From assembly GCF_000305495.1 (NCBI RefSeq), contig NZ_AJTN02000230.1, positions 1-64,000 of the forward strand: a DNA stretch of 64,000 nucleotides, written 5' to 3'. Position numbers and translations under genes: made by a program. Positions within the stretch are counted from its first letter, which is position 1. Each line of letters starts with the position of its first letter. The notes beneath the pieces were generated by a model. It saw only the letters and a list, made by a program, of their open reading frames with translations. It did no database searches and had not been told where the DNA came from. Of the stretch, positions 31,694 through 45,138 are shown in pieces. The DNA is from Peribacillus psychrosaccharolyticus ATCC 23296. GTDB lineage: Bacteria > Bacillota > Bacilli > Bacillales > DSM-1321.

Positions 31694-33025
31694 ATGGATA
31701 TGAAAATGGGGCTTTTTCAACAGCAAACCTTAAAGTTAACAATGACTCAGGAATTGAGCCAAGCCATTACGCTTTTGCAATATTCGGCTCAAGAGCTGCA
31801 GGAATTCTTAGACAATAAGCTGCTGGAAAATCCACTACTGTCTCTCGAACATCCATCTCAAGTCACATATGAACCAATGTTTCGACAAAATAAGAAGCGC
31901 ACTACACAGGCAAGAAACAAAGATGCAGCATATTGGTTAGAACAAATTGGCGAAGAAACTACTTCTATTGAAACAGACTTGTTGTCTCAACTAAAAGTCC
32001 ATGAGCTGACAAAGCAGCAGGAGTCGATTTTACTGCAATTAATTCATAATCTGGATGGCAACGGGTACTTACGTATCGATATTGAAGAAGTAGCGGAAAC
32101 GAATGGTATCTCTTCATTGGAAGTGGAGGAGTGCCTTAAGGAGTTACAACAACTTGAGCCCTATGGAATTGCCGCGAGGAATTTGCAGGAATGTCTCCTC
32201 ATACAGGCTAGGCTCGATGGATCTAATGAATTGGCCGAAATGATACTCGAACATCATTTTTTCCCTTTTGTCGAAAAGAAGTGGAAAGGGATAGCGAAAC
32301 ACCTTGGTGTTTCAATGCAGCAAATTCAAGGTGTTTTCGATTATGTACAGGAGTTAAATCCTCGGCCGGGAGCACACTATAGCTTAGATCGTCCTGCTTA
32401 TATCGTACCTGACGTGGTTGTGGAAAACCGTGGGGGAAGATTAGTTGTTGGTGATTATGATGGGAATTCGCCAAGGCTTAATGCAGATAAAACCTATCTA
32501 AAGAAGCTGAAAGAATCAAAAGATCAGAATTTGAATCGATATTGGCAGGAAAAATGGCAGGAGTATCAATGGTTATCGAAGGGAATTCAGCACAGGAAGG
32601 AAACGATACTCAACGTGATGGGTAAGATTGCTGAAAAGCAAACGCAATGTTTCTTAACTGGAATGAACGAACTAAAGCCCATGACAATGAAGGAAATTGC
32701 AGATGAACTTGGTATTCACGAATCCACAGTAAGCAGGGCAGTAAAGGAAAAATATGTTCAGACGCCCTTTGGCACATTTGAAATGAGAGAGTTTTTCTCA
32801 TCCTCTCTTCAATCAACCATGGATGAAGAAATATCAGGGAAGAATGCAAGAAGTGCACTTGAAAAGATGATTAGTAAAGAGGATAAACAAAAGCCGCTTT
32901 CGGATCAGGAGTTATCAGCGCGGTTACGAGCTGAACAAGGAATCGTTCTGTCCCGTCGAACTGTAGCAAAGTATCGGGACCAGTTAGGTTTACCTTCCTC
33001 ATCAAAACGTAAAAGATATGAATGA
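31694..33025 (+). CDS. rpoN: RNA polymerase sigma-54 factor
   Basis: Sigma-54 (SigL) for enhancer-dependent promoters such as those for arginine, acetoin and levan use. 443 residues. N-terminal Gln/Leu-rich activator-interaction region (MGLFQQQTLKLTMTQELSQAI), core-binding middle region with LNPRPGAHYS, a helix-turn-helix near 340-360 (MKEIADELGIHESTVSRAVK) and the RpoN box SRRTVAKYRDQL near the end. ATG 31694 follows GGAGGTCATA. No bacterial enhancer-binding activator is encoded in this window. Confidence 0.97.
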   Translation: MDMKMGLFQQQTLKLTMTQELSQAITLLQYSAQELQEFLDNKLLENPLLSLEHPSQVTYEPMFRQNKKRTTQARNKDAAYWLEQIGEETTSIETDLLSQLKVHELTKQQESILLQLIHNLDGNGYLRIDIEEVAETNGISSLEVEECLKELQQLEPYGIAARNLQECLLIQARLDGSNELAEMILEHHFFPFVEKKWKGIAKHLGVSMQQIQGVFDYVQELNPRPGAHYSLDRPAYIVPDVVVENRGGRLVVGDYDGNSPRLNADKTYLKKLKESKDQNLNRYWQEKWQEYQWLSKGIQHRKETILNVMGKIAEKQTQCFLTGMNELKPMTMKEIADELGIHESTVSRAVKEKYVQTPFGTFEMREFFSSSLQSTMDEEISGKNARSALEKMISKEDKQKPLSDQELSARLRAEQGIVLSRRTVAKYRDQLGLPSSSKRKRYE

Positions 33026-33041
33026 AAAGGATGAAACAATC

Positions 33042-33284
33042 ATGGAAAAACCAAATTTAGTTTTATACACTAGAGAAAAATGTCCGCTTTGTGACACCGC
33101 AAAGGGGATTTTAGAGGACTTTTCAAAAGAGACGGGAATGCGTTATCAAGAAATTGATATCTACTCTGATGACCAACTAACCGAGGAATACGGACTGATG
33201 ATCCCTGTACTTACATGGAAGAGTGAAGTTATCCAATACGGAAGAATTGAAAAAGCAGCTCTTTATTCTTTTGTTGAAAATTAA
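33042..33284 (+). CDS. Glutaredoxin-like thioredoxin-fold protein (CPLC motif)
   Basis: 80-residue thioredoxin-fold protein with the redox-type motif CPLC (YTREKCPLCDTAKGIL) and a cis-Pro in MIPVLTW. Belongs to the small glutaredoxin-like (DUF836) group; probably reduces disulfides, target unknown. ATG 33042 follows AAAAGGATGAAACAATC; the in-frame ATG at 33018 overlaps rpoN. It shares a transcript with rpoN and ends at the terminator that also contains the cggR promoter. Confidence 0.82.
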   Translation: MEKPNLVLYTREKCPLCDTAKGILEDFSKETGMRYQEIDIYSDDQLTEEYGLMIPVLTWKSEVIQYGRIEKAALYSFVEN

Positions 33285-33296
33285 TGAGGTTTAAAG

Positions 33297-33325
33297 TTGA
33301 ATAAAAAGAAGTTTCCTGTTACTAT
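33297..33325 (+). promoter_or_regulatory. Candidate sigma-A promoter of cggR-gapA
   Basis: TTGAAT at 33297-33302, 17-base spacer, TACTAT at 33320-33325. Predicted start about 33332, some 27 bases before the CggR operator. Confidence 0.6.
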
Positions 33326-33350
33326 ATGAGTGTAGCAGGAATATTTTTTT
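33313..33350 (+). terminator. Terminator of rpoN-glutaredoxin, overlapping the cggR promoter
   Basis: TTCCTGTTAC / GTAGCAGGAA stem with a 9-base loop and a T run at 33344-33350. The -10 of the next promoter lies in its left arm. Confidence 0.75.
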
Positions 33351-33358
33351 GCAGTATG

Positions 33359-33394
33359 TGGGACACTAAATGTCTACGCGGGACTTAAATAGTC
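33359..33394 (+). promoter_or_regulatory. CggR operator
   Basis: TGGGAC-N6-TGTC-N4-CGGGAC-N6-AGTC follows the known CggR operator plan CGGGACN6TGTCN4CGGGACN6TGTC with two mismatches. It sits in the leader between the promoter and cggR, where bound CggR blocks elongation in B. subtilis; fructose-1,6-bisphosphate relieves this. Confidence 0.85.
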
Positions 33395-33423
33395 CAGCGG
33401 GTATATTTAAGGGGTTTTATAAA

Positions 33424-34446
33424 ATGGATTCAATTATAGAGGTACAAAGAAAATTATTACCCGATTTGCTTTCCATTATGCAAAAACGTTATCACATCCT
33501 GCGTACAATTAAATTTATGCAGCCAGTAGGAAGACGTAGTCTGGCAACAGGTATGAGTCTTACGGAACGAACACTTCGCAGCGAAATTGATTTCTTAAAA
33601 GATCAAAATTTGGTGGAAGTGTACAGCTCAGGTATAAAGCTTTCAAATGAAGGAATGGAAGTTCTGGAAAATTTGGAAGGAATAATGCGTGAGATAACGG
33701 GTATAAACGTAATTGAAAAGCAATTAAGTAAAAAGTTAGGCTTAACAGAGGTCATTATTGTTCCAGGAGACTGTGATCAGTCACCTTGGGTAAAAAGTGA
33801 ACTTGGAAAAGCTTGTGCAGTACGTATGAAACGGCAATGGAAAGAGAAACATATCATTGCGGTAACTGGTGGATCGACGATGGCAGAAGTTGCCGGCGAA
33901 CTTATACCTGGGATGCAATCTGAAAAAGTACTGTTCGTTCCTGCAAGAGGCGGGCTTGGTGAAGAAGTTCATAACCAAGCAAATACGATTGTAGCGAAAA
34001 TGGCAGAAAAAGCAGAAGCGGCCTACAAGGTCTTGTATATTCCAGATCAAGTGAGCGGTGAAGCTTATCTTTCATTTATGAAGGAACCCATGATTAAAGA
34101 TGTTATTTCTTTAATTAAATCAGCTGGTATGGTGATTCATGGGATTGGTGATGCACTCGCAATGGCAAACCGAAGAAAAACATCCGCTGAAGTCATGAAC
34201 GTGTTGAACGAGGGCAAAGCTGTTGGCGAAGCCTTTGGTTACTACTTCAATGAATATGGTGATGTCGTTCACAAAGTGAAGACGGTTGGCATTCAGCTTG
34301 AAGATCTTGATTCAACTAAAACAGTTATAGCTGTTGCAGGAGGCAAATCAAAAGCAAAAGCCATACGCTCTTATATGAAGAAAGCTCCTTCATCAACGAT
34401 ATTAATAACAGATGAAGCAGCAGCGATTGAGGTAATAAAGGGATGA
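33424..34446 (+). CDS. cggR: Central glycolytic genes regulator
   Basis: SorC/DeoR-type repressor of the gapA operon, inactivated by fructose-1,6-bisphosphate. 340 residues from ATG 33424 (MDSIIEVQRKLLPDLL); the longer reading from 33370 would translate its own operator. N-terminal winged helix (about 30-80, GRRSLATGMSLTERTLRSEIDFL) and C-terminal sugar-phosphate-binding domain with VTGGSTMAEVA. First gene of cggR-gapA-pgk-tpiA-gpmI-eno. Hairpin AAAGGGA / TCCCTTT at its stop codon lies where B. subtilis processes the cggR-gapA mRNA. Confidence 0.96.
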   Translation: MDSIIEVQRKLLPDLLSIMQKRYHILRTIKFMQPVGRRSLATGMSLTERTLRSEIDFLKDQNLVEVYSSGIKLSNEGMEVLENLEGIMREITGINVIEKQLSKKLGLTEVIIVPGDCDQSPWVKSELGKACAVRMKRQWKEKHIIAVTGGSTMAEVAGELIPGMQSEKVLFVPARGGLGEEVHNQANTIVAKMAEKAEAAYKVLYIPDQVSGEAYLSFMKEPMIKDVISLIKSAGMVIHGIGDALAMANRRKTSAEVMNVLNEGKAVGEAFGYYFNEYGDVVHKVKTVGIQLEDLDSTKTVIAVAGGKSKAKAIRSYMKKAPSSTILITDEAAAIEVIKG

Positions 34447-34481
34447 TTTTTTTCCCTTTTATATAATATATATGCTCTTAA

Positions 34482-35510
<1,029 letters not shown>

Positions 35511-35644
35511 TCAGCTCGTTTTCATCTGAAAGATGAAAACAGTTTATAAATAAAAAAGAAAAAGGGGAGTTGGGATAATTACCCTCTCTCCTTTTGTCTG
35601 ATAAATACAGTGAAAAACACATTTGTTTAGAGGAGGTCACATTG

Positions 35645-39171
<3,527 letters not shown>

Positions 39172-39198
39172 AAGCTACAGGAAAAAGGAGAGTTTTAA

Positions 39199-40494
<1,296 letters not shown>

Positions 40495-40522
40495 TTCTGT
40501 TTCGACAGTAAATGTGTAAACC

Positions 40523-40573
40523 AAAACCTCTTATCGATTAGTGATCATGTCACTAATCGATAGAGGTTTTTTT
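40523..40573 (+). terminator. Very strong terminator after eno
   Basis: About 20-bp stem AAAACCTCT..ATCGATTAGTGA / TCACTAATCGAT-AGAGGTTTT with one bulged base, then seven T. Confidence 0.95.
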
Positions 40574-40581
40574 GTGCGTTA

Positions 40582-41631
40582 GGGAAGAATGAAAAGATGT
40601 TAGGGGAGAATGATGTTCAGTTTGGGCCGAATCTAAGGCAATTTGGGCCGAATAAAGGTTGAAAACGGCCGAATGTAAGTCGGGTAGAGCTTAATTTGAC
40701 TGGATCATGACGAACTCATATAGATAACAAGCCAAAAGGATTTAATTTTATCAAAAAAGAGTCGCTAAAAAAGCAAAAAAGCAAATCCAGCTAAACAAAA
40801 AAGGAAAAGATACACTATTTTCGCAAGAGCTCAACCCCTGAACTTACGATGCGTTCTTAATTTGTAGTAAGCAGTGCAGGGGAGATAAAAATAGTAATAG
40901 AACAAATAGATAAGAGGGTGCTGGATGACATATTAGGCTGAGGGGAGAATGAAATCGCAGCAGGGCAGAATTAACTTCAGTTAGGGAAGAATGATGTCGC
41001 GTTAGGGAAGAATTAACTAACCGCAGTTTGGGCCGAATAAAGGTTGGAAACGGCCGAATGTAAGCCGGATAGAGCTTAATTTGACTGAATCATGACGAAC
41101 TCATATAGATAACAAGCCAAAAGGATTTGGTTTTATCAAAAAAAGAGTCGCTAAAAAAGCAAAAAAGCAAAGCCAGTAAACAAAAAAGGAAAAGATACAC
41201 TATTTTCACAAGAGCCCAACCCATGAACTTACGATGGGTTCATAATTTATGTAGTAAGTAGTGCAGCGGTTTAGAGGGGAGAATGAAATCACAGCAGGGC
41301 CGAATTAACTTCAGTTTGGGCCGAATCAACGGCAGTTTGGGCCGAATAAAGTTTGAAAACGGCCGAATGTAAGCCGGGTAGAGCTTAATTAGACCGAACC
41401 ATGACGAATTCATATAGATAACAAGCCAAAAGGATTTGGTTTTATCAAAAAAGAGTCGCTAAAAGGAAAAAAGTGAACCCAGCTAAACCAAAAGATACAC
41501 TATTTTCACAAGAGCCCAACCCATGAACTTACGATGCGTTCTTAGTTTATGTAGTAAATAGTGCAGCAGGGAAGAATTAACTTCAGTTTGGGCCAAATCA
41601 ACCTTAGTTTTGCCGAATCTGAGCCTGGACT
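40582..41631. repeat. Nested repeat: 21-bp-phased arrays within a 290-360-bp direct repeat (3.3 copies)
   Basis: Copy A 40582-40941, copy B 40942-41275, copy C 41276-41568 and a partial copy D 41569-41631. Each begins with an array of 9-base cores at 21-base steps: A at 40582, 40603, 40624, 40645, 40666, 40687; B at 40942, 40963, 40984, 41005, 41030, 41051, 41072 (one 25-base step); C at 41276, 41297, 41318, 41339, 41360, 41381; D at 41569, 41590, 41611. Cores are GGG[ACG][ACG]GAAT, ending as CGGCCGAAT and GAGCTTAAT. A shared array-free half follows, with CAAGCCAAAAGGATTT, AAAGAGTCGCTAAAA and GATACACTATTTTC. Copy B contains the hairpin AACCCAT / ATGGGTT. No coding gene is visible in 40574-41789. 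Confidence 0.92.
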
Positions 41632-41789
41632 CTCACAAGTGCAGAGGTCTTAGCCAAGTTTCAAGTATAGAATGTTTGATGAAGATTTCATTTTAAAGCT
41701 AGAGGTTTTTCGTTATAGATGACGAGAGACAAATTACGATATACAATACCTACAGGTAGTAAATTATATTAATTAGGATGTGCATATAG

Positions 41790-42278
41790 ATGAGAACCAT
41801 AACAGCTGAGGAAGTAGCAGGGGGTAAAGCAGTTAAATACATTGATGTATTTGGACTGCAAGATAATATATCATTAAAGAGTGAGTTCGAAGAGAAGACA
41901 TTTTGGATTTATGATTTCTATTGTATGCATCCAACTTGTAATTGTAATAATGTGTATCTGAAATTTATCAATAAAGATGATAAAGCTGAGTTCGGTGTTA
42001 GATATACGTTTAGCACGAATCAATTCATCGTAGAAGATAGTACTTTATCGAAAAAGGAAGCAAGAGACATTGCAGAAGATACGTTAAACAATAGCAGCCA
42101 AGCGATCGAATTGTTTAAACAACGCTATTTGCAAATGAAACAAGAAGGCTCCGCCATTCTTGTGAAAGCTGAAAAGAAACAGAAGCCTATACAAGTAAAA
42201 GAATTAATTGGAAGAAATGATCCGTGTACATGCGGCTCAGGGAAGAAGTATAAAAAGTGCTGCGGTGCAGCTTTATAA
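41790..42278 (+). CDS. SEC-C motif protein
   Basis: 162-residue cytoplasmic protein of unknown role. Its last 20 residues carry the SEC-C metal-binding motif ([18 protein letters not shown]), which coordinates zinc in SecA and many unrelated proteins. The N-terminal 130 residues contain a second Cys cluster ([11 protein letters not shown]) at about 48-58 but no domain I recognise. ATG 41790 is preceded by TTAGGATGTGCATATAG, a weak ribosome site. Monocistronic, ending at a terminator. Confidence 0.78.
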   Translation: MRTITAEEVAGGKAVKYIDVFGLQDNISLKSEFEEKTFWIYDFYCMHPTCNCNNVYLKFINKDDKAEFGVRYTFSTNQFIVEDSTLSKKEARDIAEDTLNNSSQAIELFKQRYLQMKQEGSAILVKAEKKQKPIQVKELIGRNDPCTCGSGKKYKKCCGAAL

Positions 42279-42283
42279 CTGCC

Positions 42284-42318
42284 AAAGACCCCTCTTTATA
42301 AGAATAAGAGGGGTCTTT
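42284..42318. terminator. Terminator between SEC-C gene and convergent VanY-type gene
   Basis: AAAGACCCCTCTT / AAGAGGGGTCTTT, 13-bp perfect stem, 9-base loop. Confidence 0.85.
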
Positions 42319-42323
42319 ACGGA

Positions 42324-43034
42324 CTACTGTTTCACTACAAGTGTCTGACTGTATTCTTCTAATGTAAGGTCTTGTTCAGTGATTTCTTGTGCAATGGCAG
42401 TACCTACATAGCGTAGATGCCATGGTTCGTATTTATAACCGGTGATATCTTCTTTGCCTTCTGGATAACGAATGATGAAACCATACTCAGCTGCATGCTG
42501 TGCAAGCCAAGCAGCTTCTTTTGTATCACCGAAGCAATCCTCTGCCGCGCAGGAGCCATCACTAGCGGTCACATCGATAGCCAAGCCTGTTTCGTGCTCA
42601 CTTGTACCGGGAACAGCACAATAGCTCAGAGCTGCCTCGAGACCGTCCCTATCAACATAGTAGTTAAAAAGTGATTCTTGGGTAGCATGAGATCGGTAAG
42701 CAGAAACACCTGCTAGGCCTAACCCTTCGTTGGTTGCAGCTGTGAATAAACGCTCAATTGCGGATGCTGCAACTGTTTTAAGCATTCTTTTTTCAATTTT
42801 CTCTTCAAATGTAAATGGGATAGATGGATAGACTAAATCATCCGTTTGGTAATCTTGCGGCAGATTATTTTCTTTATTTACGAGTACTGCACTTTCTTCC
42901 GTGTTTTTCTCTACTTTTACAGTTTCTTTATGTTCATTTACTTTCACTTTTCCTTCTTCACTGTCATTTATCGAACAGCCAGAGGCTAAAAAGATAGAAG
43001 ATAGCAGCACGATGCTAAGTCGAGCAGAAGACAT
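42324..43034 (-). CDS. D-alanyl-D-alanine carboxypeptidase (VanY/LAS family) lipoprotein
   Basis: Zinc peptidase that trims terminal D-Ala from peptidoglycan stem peptides outside the cell. 236 residues from ATG 43034-43032, which follows ATTGGAGGAAATAACA. Signal peptide with lipobox LASGC at 16-20, so Cys20 should be lipidated by Lgt. Zinc and catalytic motifs SEHETGLAIDV and EPWHLRYVG are intact. Linker of about 40 charged residues after the lipobox. Homologues give vancomycin accessory resistance only with other van genes, none of which is present, so a wall-turnover role is more likely. Confidence 0.9.
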   Translation of the reverse strand: MSSARLSIVLLSSIFLASGCSINDSEEGKVKVNEHKETVKVEKNTEESAVLVNKENNLPQDYQTDDLVYPSIPFTFEEKIEKRMLKTVAASAIERLFTAATNEGLGLAGVSAYRSHATQESLFNYYVDRDGLEAALSYCAVPGTSEHETGLAIDVTASDGSCAAEDCFGDTKEAAWLAQHAAEYGFIIRYPEGKEDITGYKYEPWHLRYVGTAIAQEITEQDLTLEEYSQTLVVKQ

Positions 43035-43158
43035 TGTTATTTCCTCCAATAACCATATTTATTGCCTGCAATTTTATATTGCAATAATAAACAAGCCGTA
43101 TGAATTATATAACAAGCCTTTCCATATTACTAACATCGTAAACCGTAAATAAATACCA

Positions 43159-43707
43159 TTATCTAGAGATATACTCTCGGCTAAGTTCACGTTGATATTT
43201 ATCTAAAAAAAGTCCAAGCCAGACGATCATTAAAATAAATGGATAATCGTGTCTGATAACAGTGTCGAGTGCTTTTTCTGACCAAAAGTGTTCAAAAAAT
43301 GCAGAGGCTGAATAAAGAATTAGCGTTTGTCTTAGGACGAGGATGTGCAGGGAGATCCACAATATCGTCAGCGTATTTGTCCCAAAGCCAATTATCGCAG
43401 CACTTAGACTCACTGTTATCGCAATCAGAGCAATAAAAAAGGATGAGGCGCCTGAATGGAAATAATCCGTACTGCCTGTTGATAACGCATTATATATAAT
43501 GGAAGTGAAGAAAATCGTGGTGCATAGATAAGCGAGAAACAATAACGTGCGGCTGCCCTTATACTTGGCGACTAATAATAAAAGTGGAGAAAGAATAATT
43601 AACAAACTATTGATAAGGTCCGTTTCCATGAAAACCATCGAGTAGATGGCCGTCACTGATAAGATAATGGTTAGGATATCTATAGAACGAAGAATATTCT
43701 GAAACAT
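43159..43707 (-). CDS. Hypothetical membrane protein, five to six membrane segments
   Basis: 182-residue hydrophobic protein that I do not recognise. Membrane segments at about 10-28, 31-47, 55-75, 85-110, 112-132 and 155-172, no large soluble domain. ATG 43707-43705 (MFQNILRSIDILT) follows GAAGTGATATCAAA; the longer frame to 43776 has no site. It is upstream of, and in the same direction as, the VanY-type gene 125 bases further on, and divergent from secG. Confidence 0.6.
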   Translation of the reverse strand: MFQNILRSIDILTIILSVTAIYSMVFMETDLINSLLIILSPLLLLVAKYKGSRTLLFLAYLCTTIFFTSIIYNALSTGSTDYFHSGASSFFIALIAITVSLSAAIIGFGTNTLTILWISLHILVLRQTLILYSASAFFEHFWSEKALDTVIRHDYPFILMIVWLGLFLDKYQRELSREYISR

Positions 43708-43851
43708 TTTGATATCACTTCTTTCTTTATAATAGTTTATCGATATAACAAGGCCATATTTTGCAATTTCTAACAAATCTAAGATTGTTCCAGAAGCAAG
43801 AATGTGGTACAGTAAAAGTAATGTTTATCGGGTTTTAGGAGGTGGATGTAT

Positions 43852-44085
43852 ATGCATACTTTATTAGTAACTCTTTTAGTTATTGTTTCAATTGGGCTTA
43901 TTCTCTGCGTTCTTTTACAATCCGGAAAAAGTGCAGGTTTATCAGGAGCTATTGCTGGTGGTGCTGAACAATTATTTGGAAAACAAAAGGCTCGCGGACT
44001 TGACTTAGTTCTTCATCGGATGACTATCGTATTATCTGTATTGTTCTTTATTTTAACATTATCCGTTACTTATTTCGGCTTATAA
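43852..44085 (+). CDS. secG: Preprotein translocase subunit SecG
   Basis: Small subunit of the SecYEG channel. 77 residues with two membrane segments joined by the conserved [31 protein letters not shown] 43852 (MHTLLVTLL) is 9 bases from GGAGG; ATG 43846 would be too close. Heads the secG-est-rnr-smpB-ssrA block found in Bacillaceae. Confidence 0.96.
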   Translation: MHTLLVTLLVIVSIGLILCVLLQSGKSAGLSGAIAGGAEQLFGKQKARGLDLVLHRMTIVLSVLFFILTLSVTYFGL

Positions 44086-44101
44086 TTGTAAAGATTCAAA
44101 A

Positions 44102-44130
44102 AGTCTGGCTTAGCTGCTGGGCTTTTTTTT
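44102..44130 (+). terminator. Weak terminator after secG
   Basis: AGTCTGGC / GCTGGGCT stem with several G-U pairs and nine T. Confidence 0.5.
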
Positions 44131-44266
44131 AGTTGTTTTTGGTACCAGATCCTTCTTTTATGTCAAAAAAATAGCAAGGTGACTGTTTATCTGATTTAAT
44201 AGAAGAGGATACTAAATACGAATAAGTGTTAGTTATGTATATACTTAGCTATAACCTAGTTTCTTC

Positions 44267-44286
44267 TTAATCAAACGTTTGATTAA
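44267..44286. promoter_or_regulatory. 20-bp perfect palindrome upstream of est
   Basis: TTAATCAAACGTTTGATTAA, centred about 62 bases before the est ATG. The size and symmetry suit a dimeric repressor operator, for example of the TetR type, but no regulator gene is adjacent. Confidence 0.5.
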
Positions 44287-44337
44287 TTTTATTGGAGGAC
44301 GGTTATAATTGTGATGTGAATAAAGGAGAGTTTCTAG

Positions 44338-45084
44338 ATGAAAATTAAGCTTCCAAAGCCTTTTACCTTTGAAGGCGGGAATCGGGCAGTCTTAATGCTG
44401 CATGGGTTTACGGGAAATTCAAGCGATGTCAGGATGCTGGGTAGATTTCTCGAAGGAAAAGGGTATACTTGTCATGCACCCCACTATTCTGGTCATGGAG
44501 TTCCCCCAGAAGAGCTGGTTAAAACAGGTCCTGTAGACTGGTGGAAAGATGTCATGACTGCTTATGATTATTTACGTTCGATGGGTCATAATGAAATAGC
44601 TGTCGTCGGCCTGTCATTAGGTGGGGTATTTTCACTTAAATTAGGTTACACTGTACCTGTAAAGGGTATTGTACCAATGTGTGCGCCTATGTATATTAAA
44701 AGTGAAGAAACGATGTATCAAGGAGTTCTTACATATGCTAAGGAGTATAAAAGACGCGAAGGTAAAACAGCAGAAGAAATAGAACATGAAATGACAAGCT
44801 TTGCGAAAACTCCAATGAATACATTAAAAGAGCTTCAAAAGATGATCGCCGATGTTCGGGAACATGTTGACCATATCTACGCACCGGTGTTTGTTGTGCA
44901 GGGGCGGCATGATCAAATGATTAATACGGACAGTGCCAACATCATTTTTAATGAAGTAGAATCAGAAGATAAGCATTTGAAATGGTACGAGGAATCAGGT
45001 CATGTTATCACTCTCGATCAAGAGAAGGAACAGCTTCATGAAGACGTTTATCAGTTTTTAGAAAGCTTGGATTGGTCTGATTAA
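44338..45084 (+). CDS. est: Carboxylesterase (Est30/YvaK type)
   Basis: Alpha/beta-hydrolase of 248 residues that cleaves short-chain esters; physiological substrate unknown. Oxyanion motif HGFTGN, nucleophile Ser in GLSLGG, Asp in VQGRHDQMI and His in ESGHVITLD form the triad. ATG 44338 follows AAAGGAGAGTTTCTAG. Conserved neighbour of secG and rnr in Bacillus and Geobacillus. Confidence 0.95.
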   Translation: MKIKLPKPFTFEGGNRAVLMLHGFTGNSSDVRMLGRFLEGKGYTCHAPHYSGHGVPPEELVKTGPVDWWKDVMTAYDYLRSMGHNEIAVVGLSLGGVFSLKLGYTVPVKGIVPMCAPMYIKSEETMYQGVLTYAKEYKRREGKTAEEIEHEMTSFAKTPMNTLKELQKMIADVREHVDHIYAPVFVVQGRHDQMINTDSANIIFNEVESEDKHLKWYEESGHVITLDQEKEQLHEDVYQFLESLDWSD

Positions 45085-45138
45085 CCCTTCGTTAATTTTA
45101 TAAAAAAAGAAATACACCCATAAAGGAGGGTTTTTTAG

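Noticed and set aside
40582-41631. CRISPR array
   Set aside because: Conserved word is only 9 bases, period 21, far shorter than CRISPR repeat-spacer units, and no cas genes are nearby.
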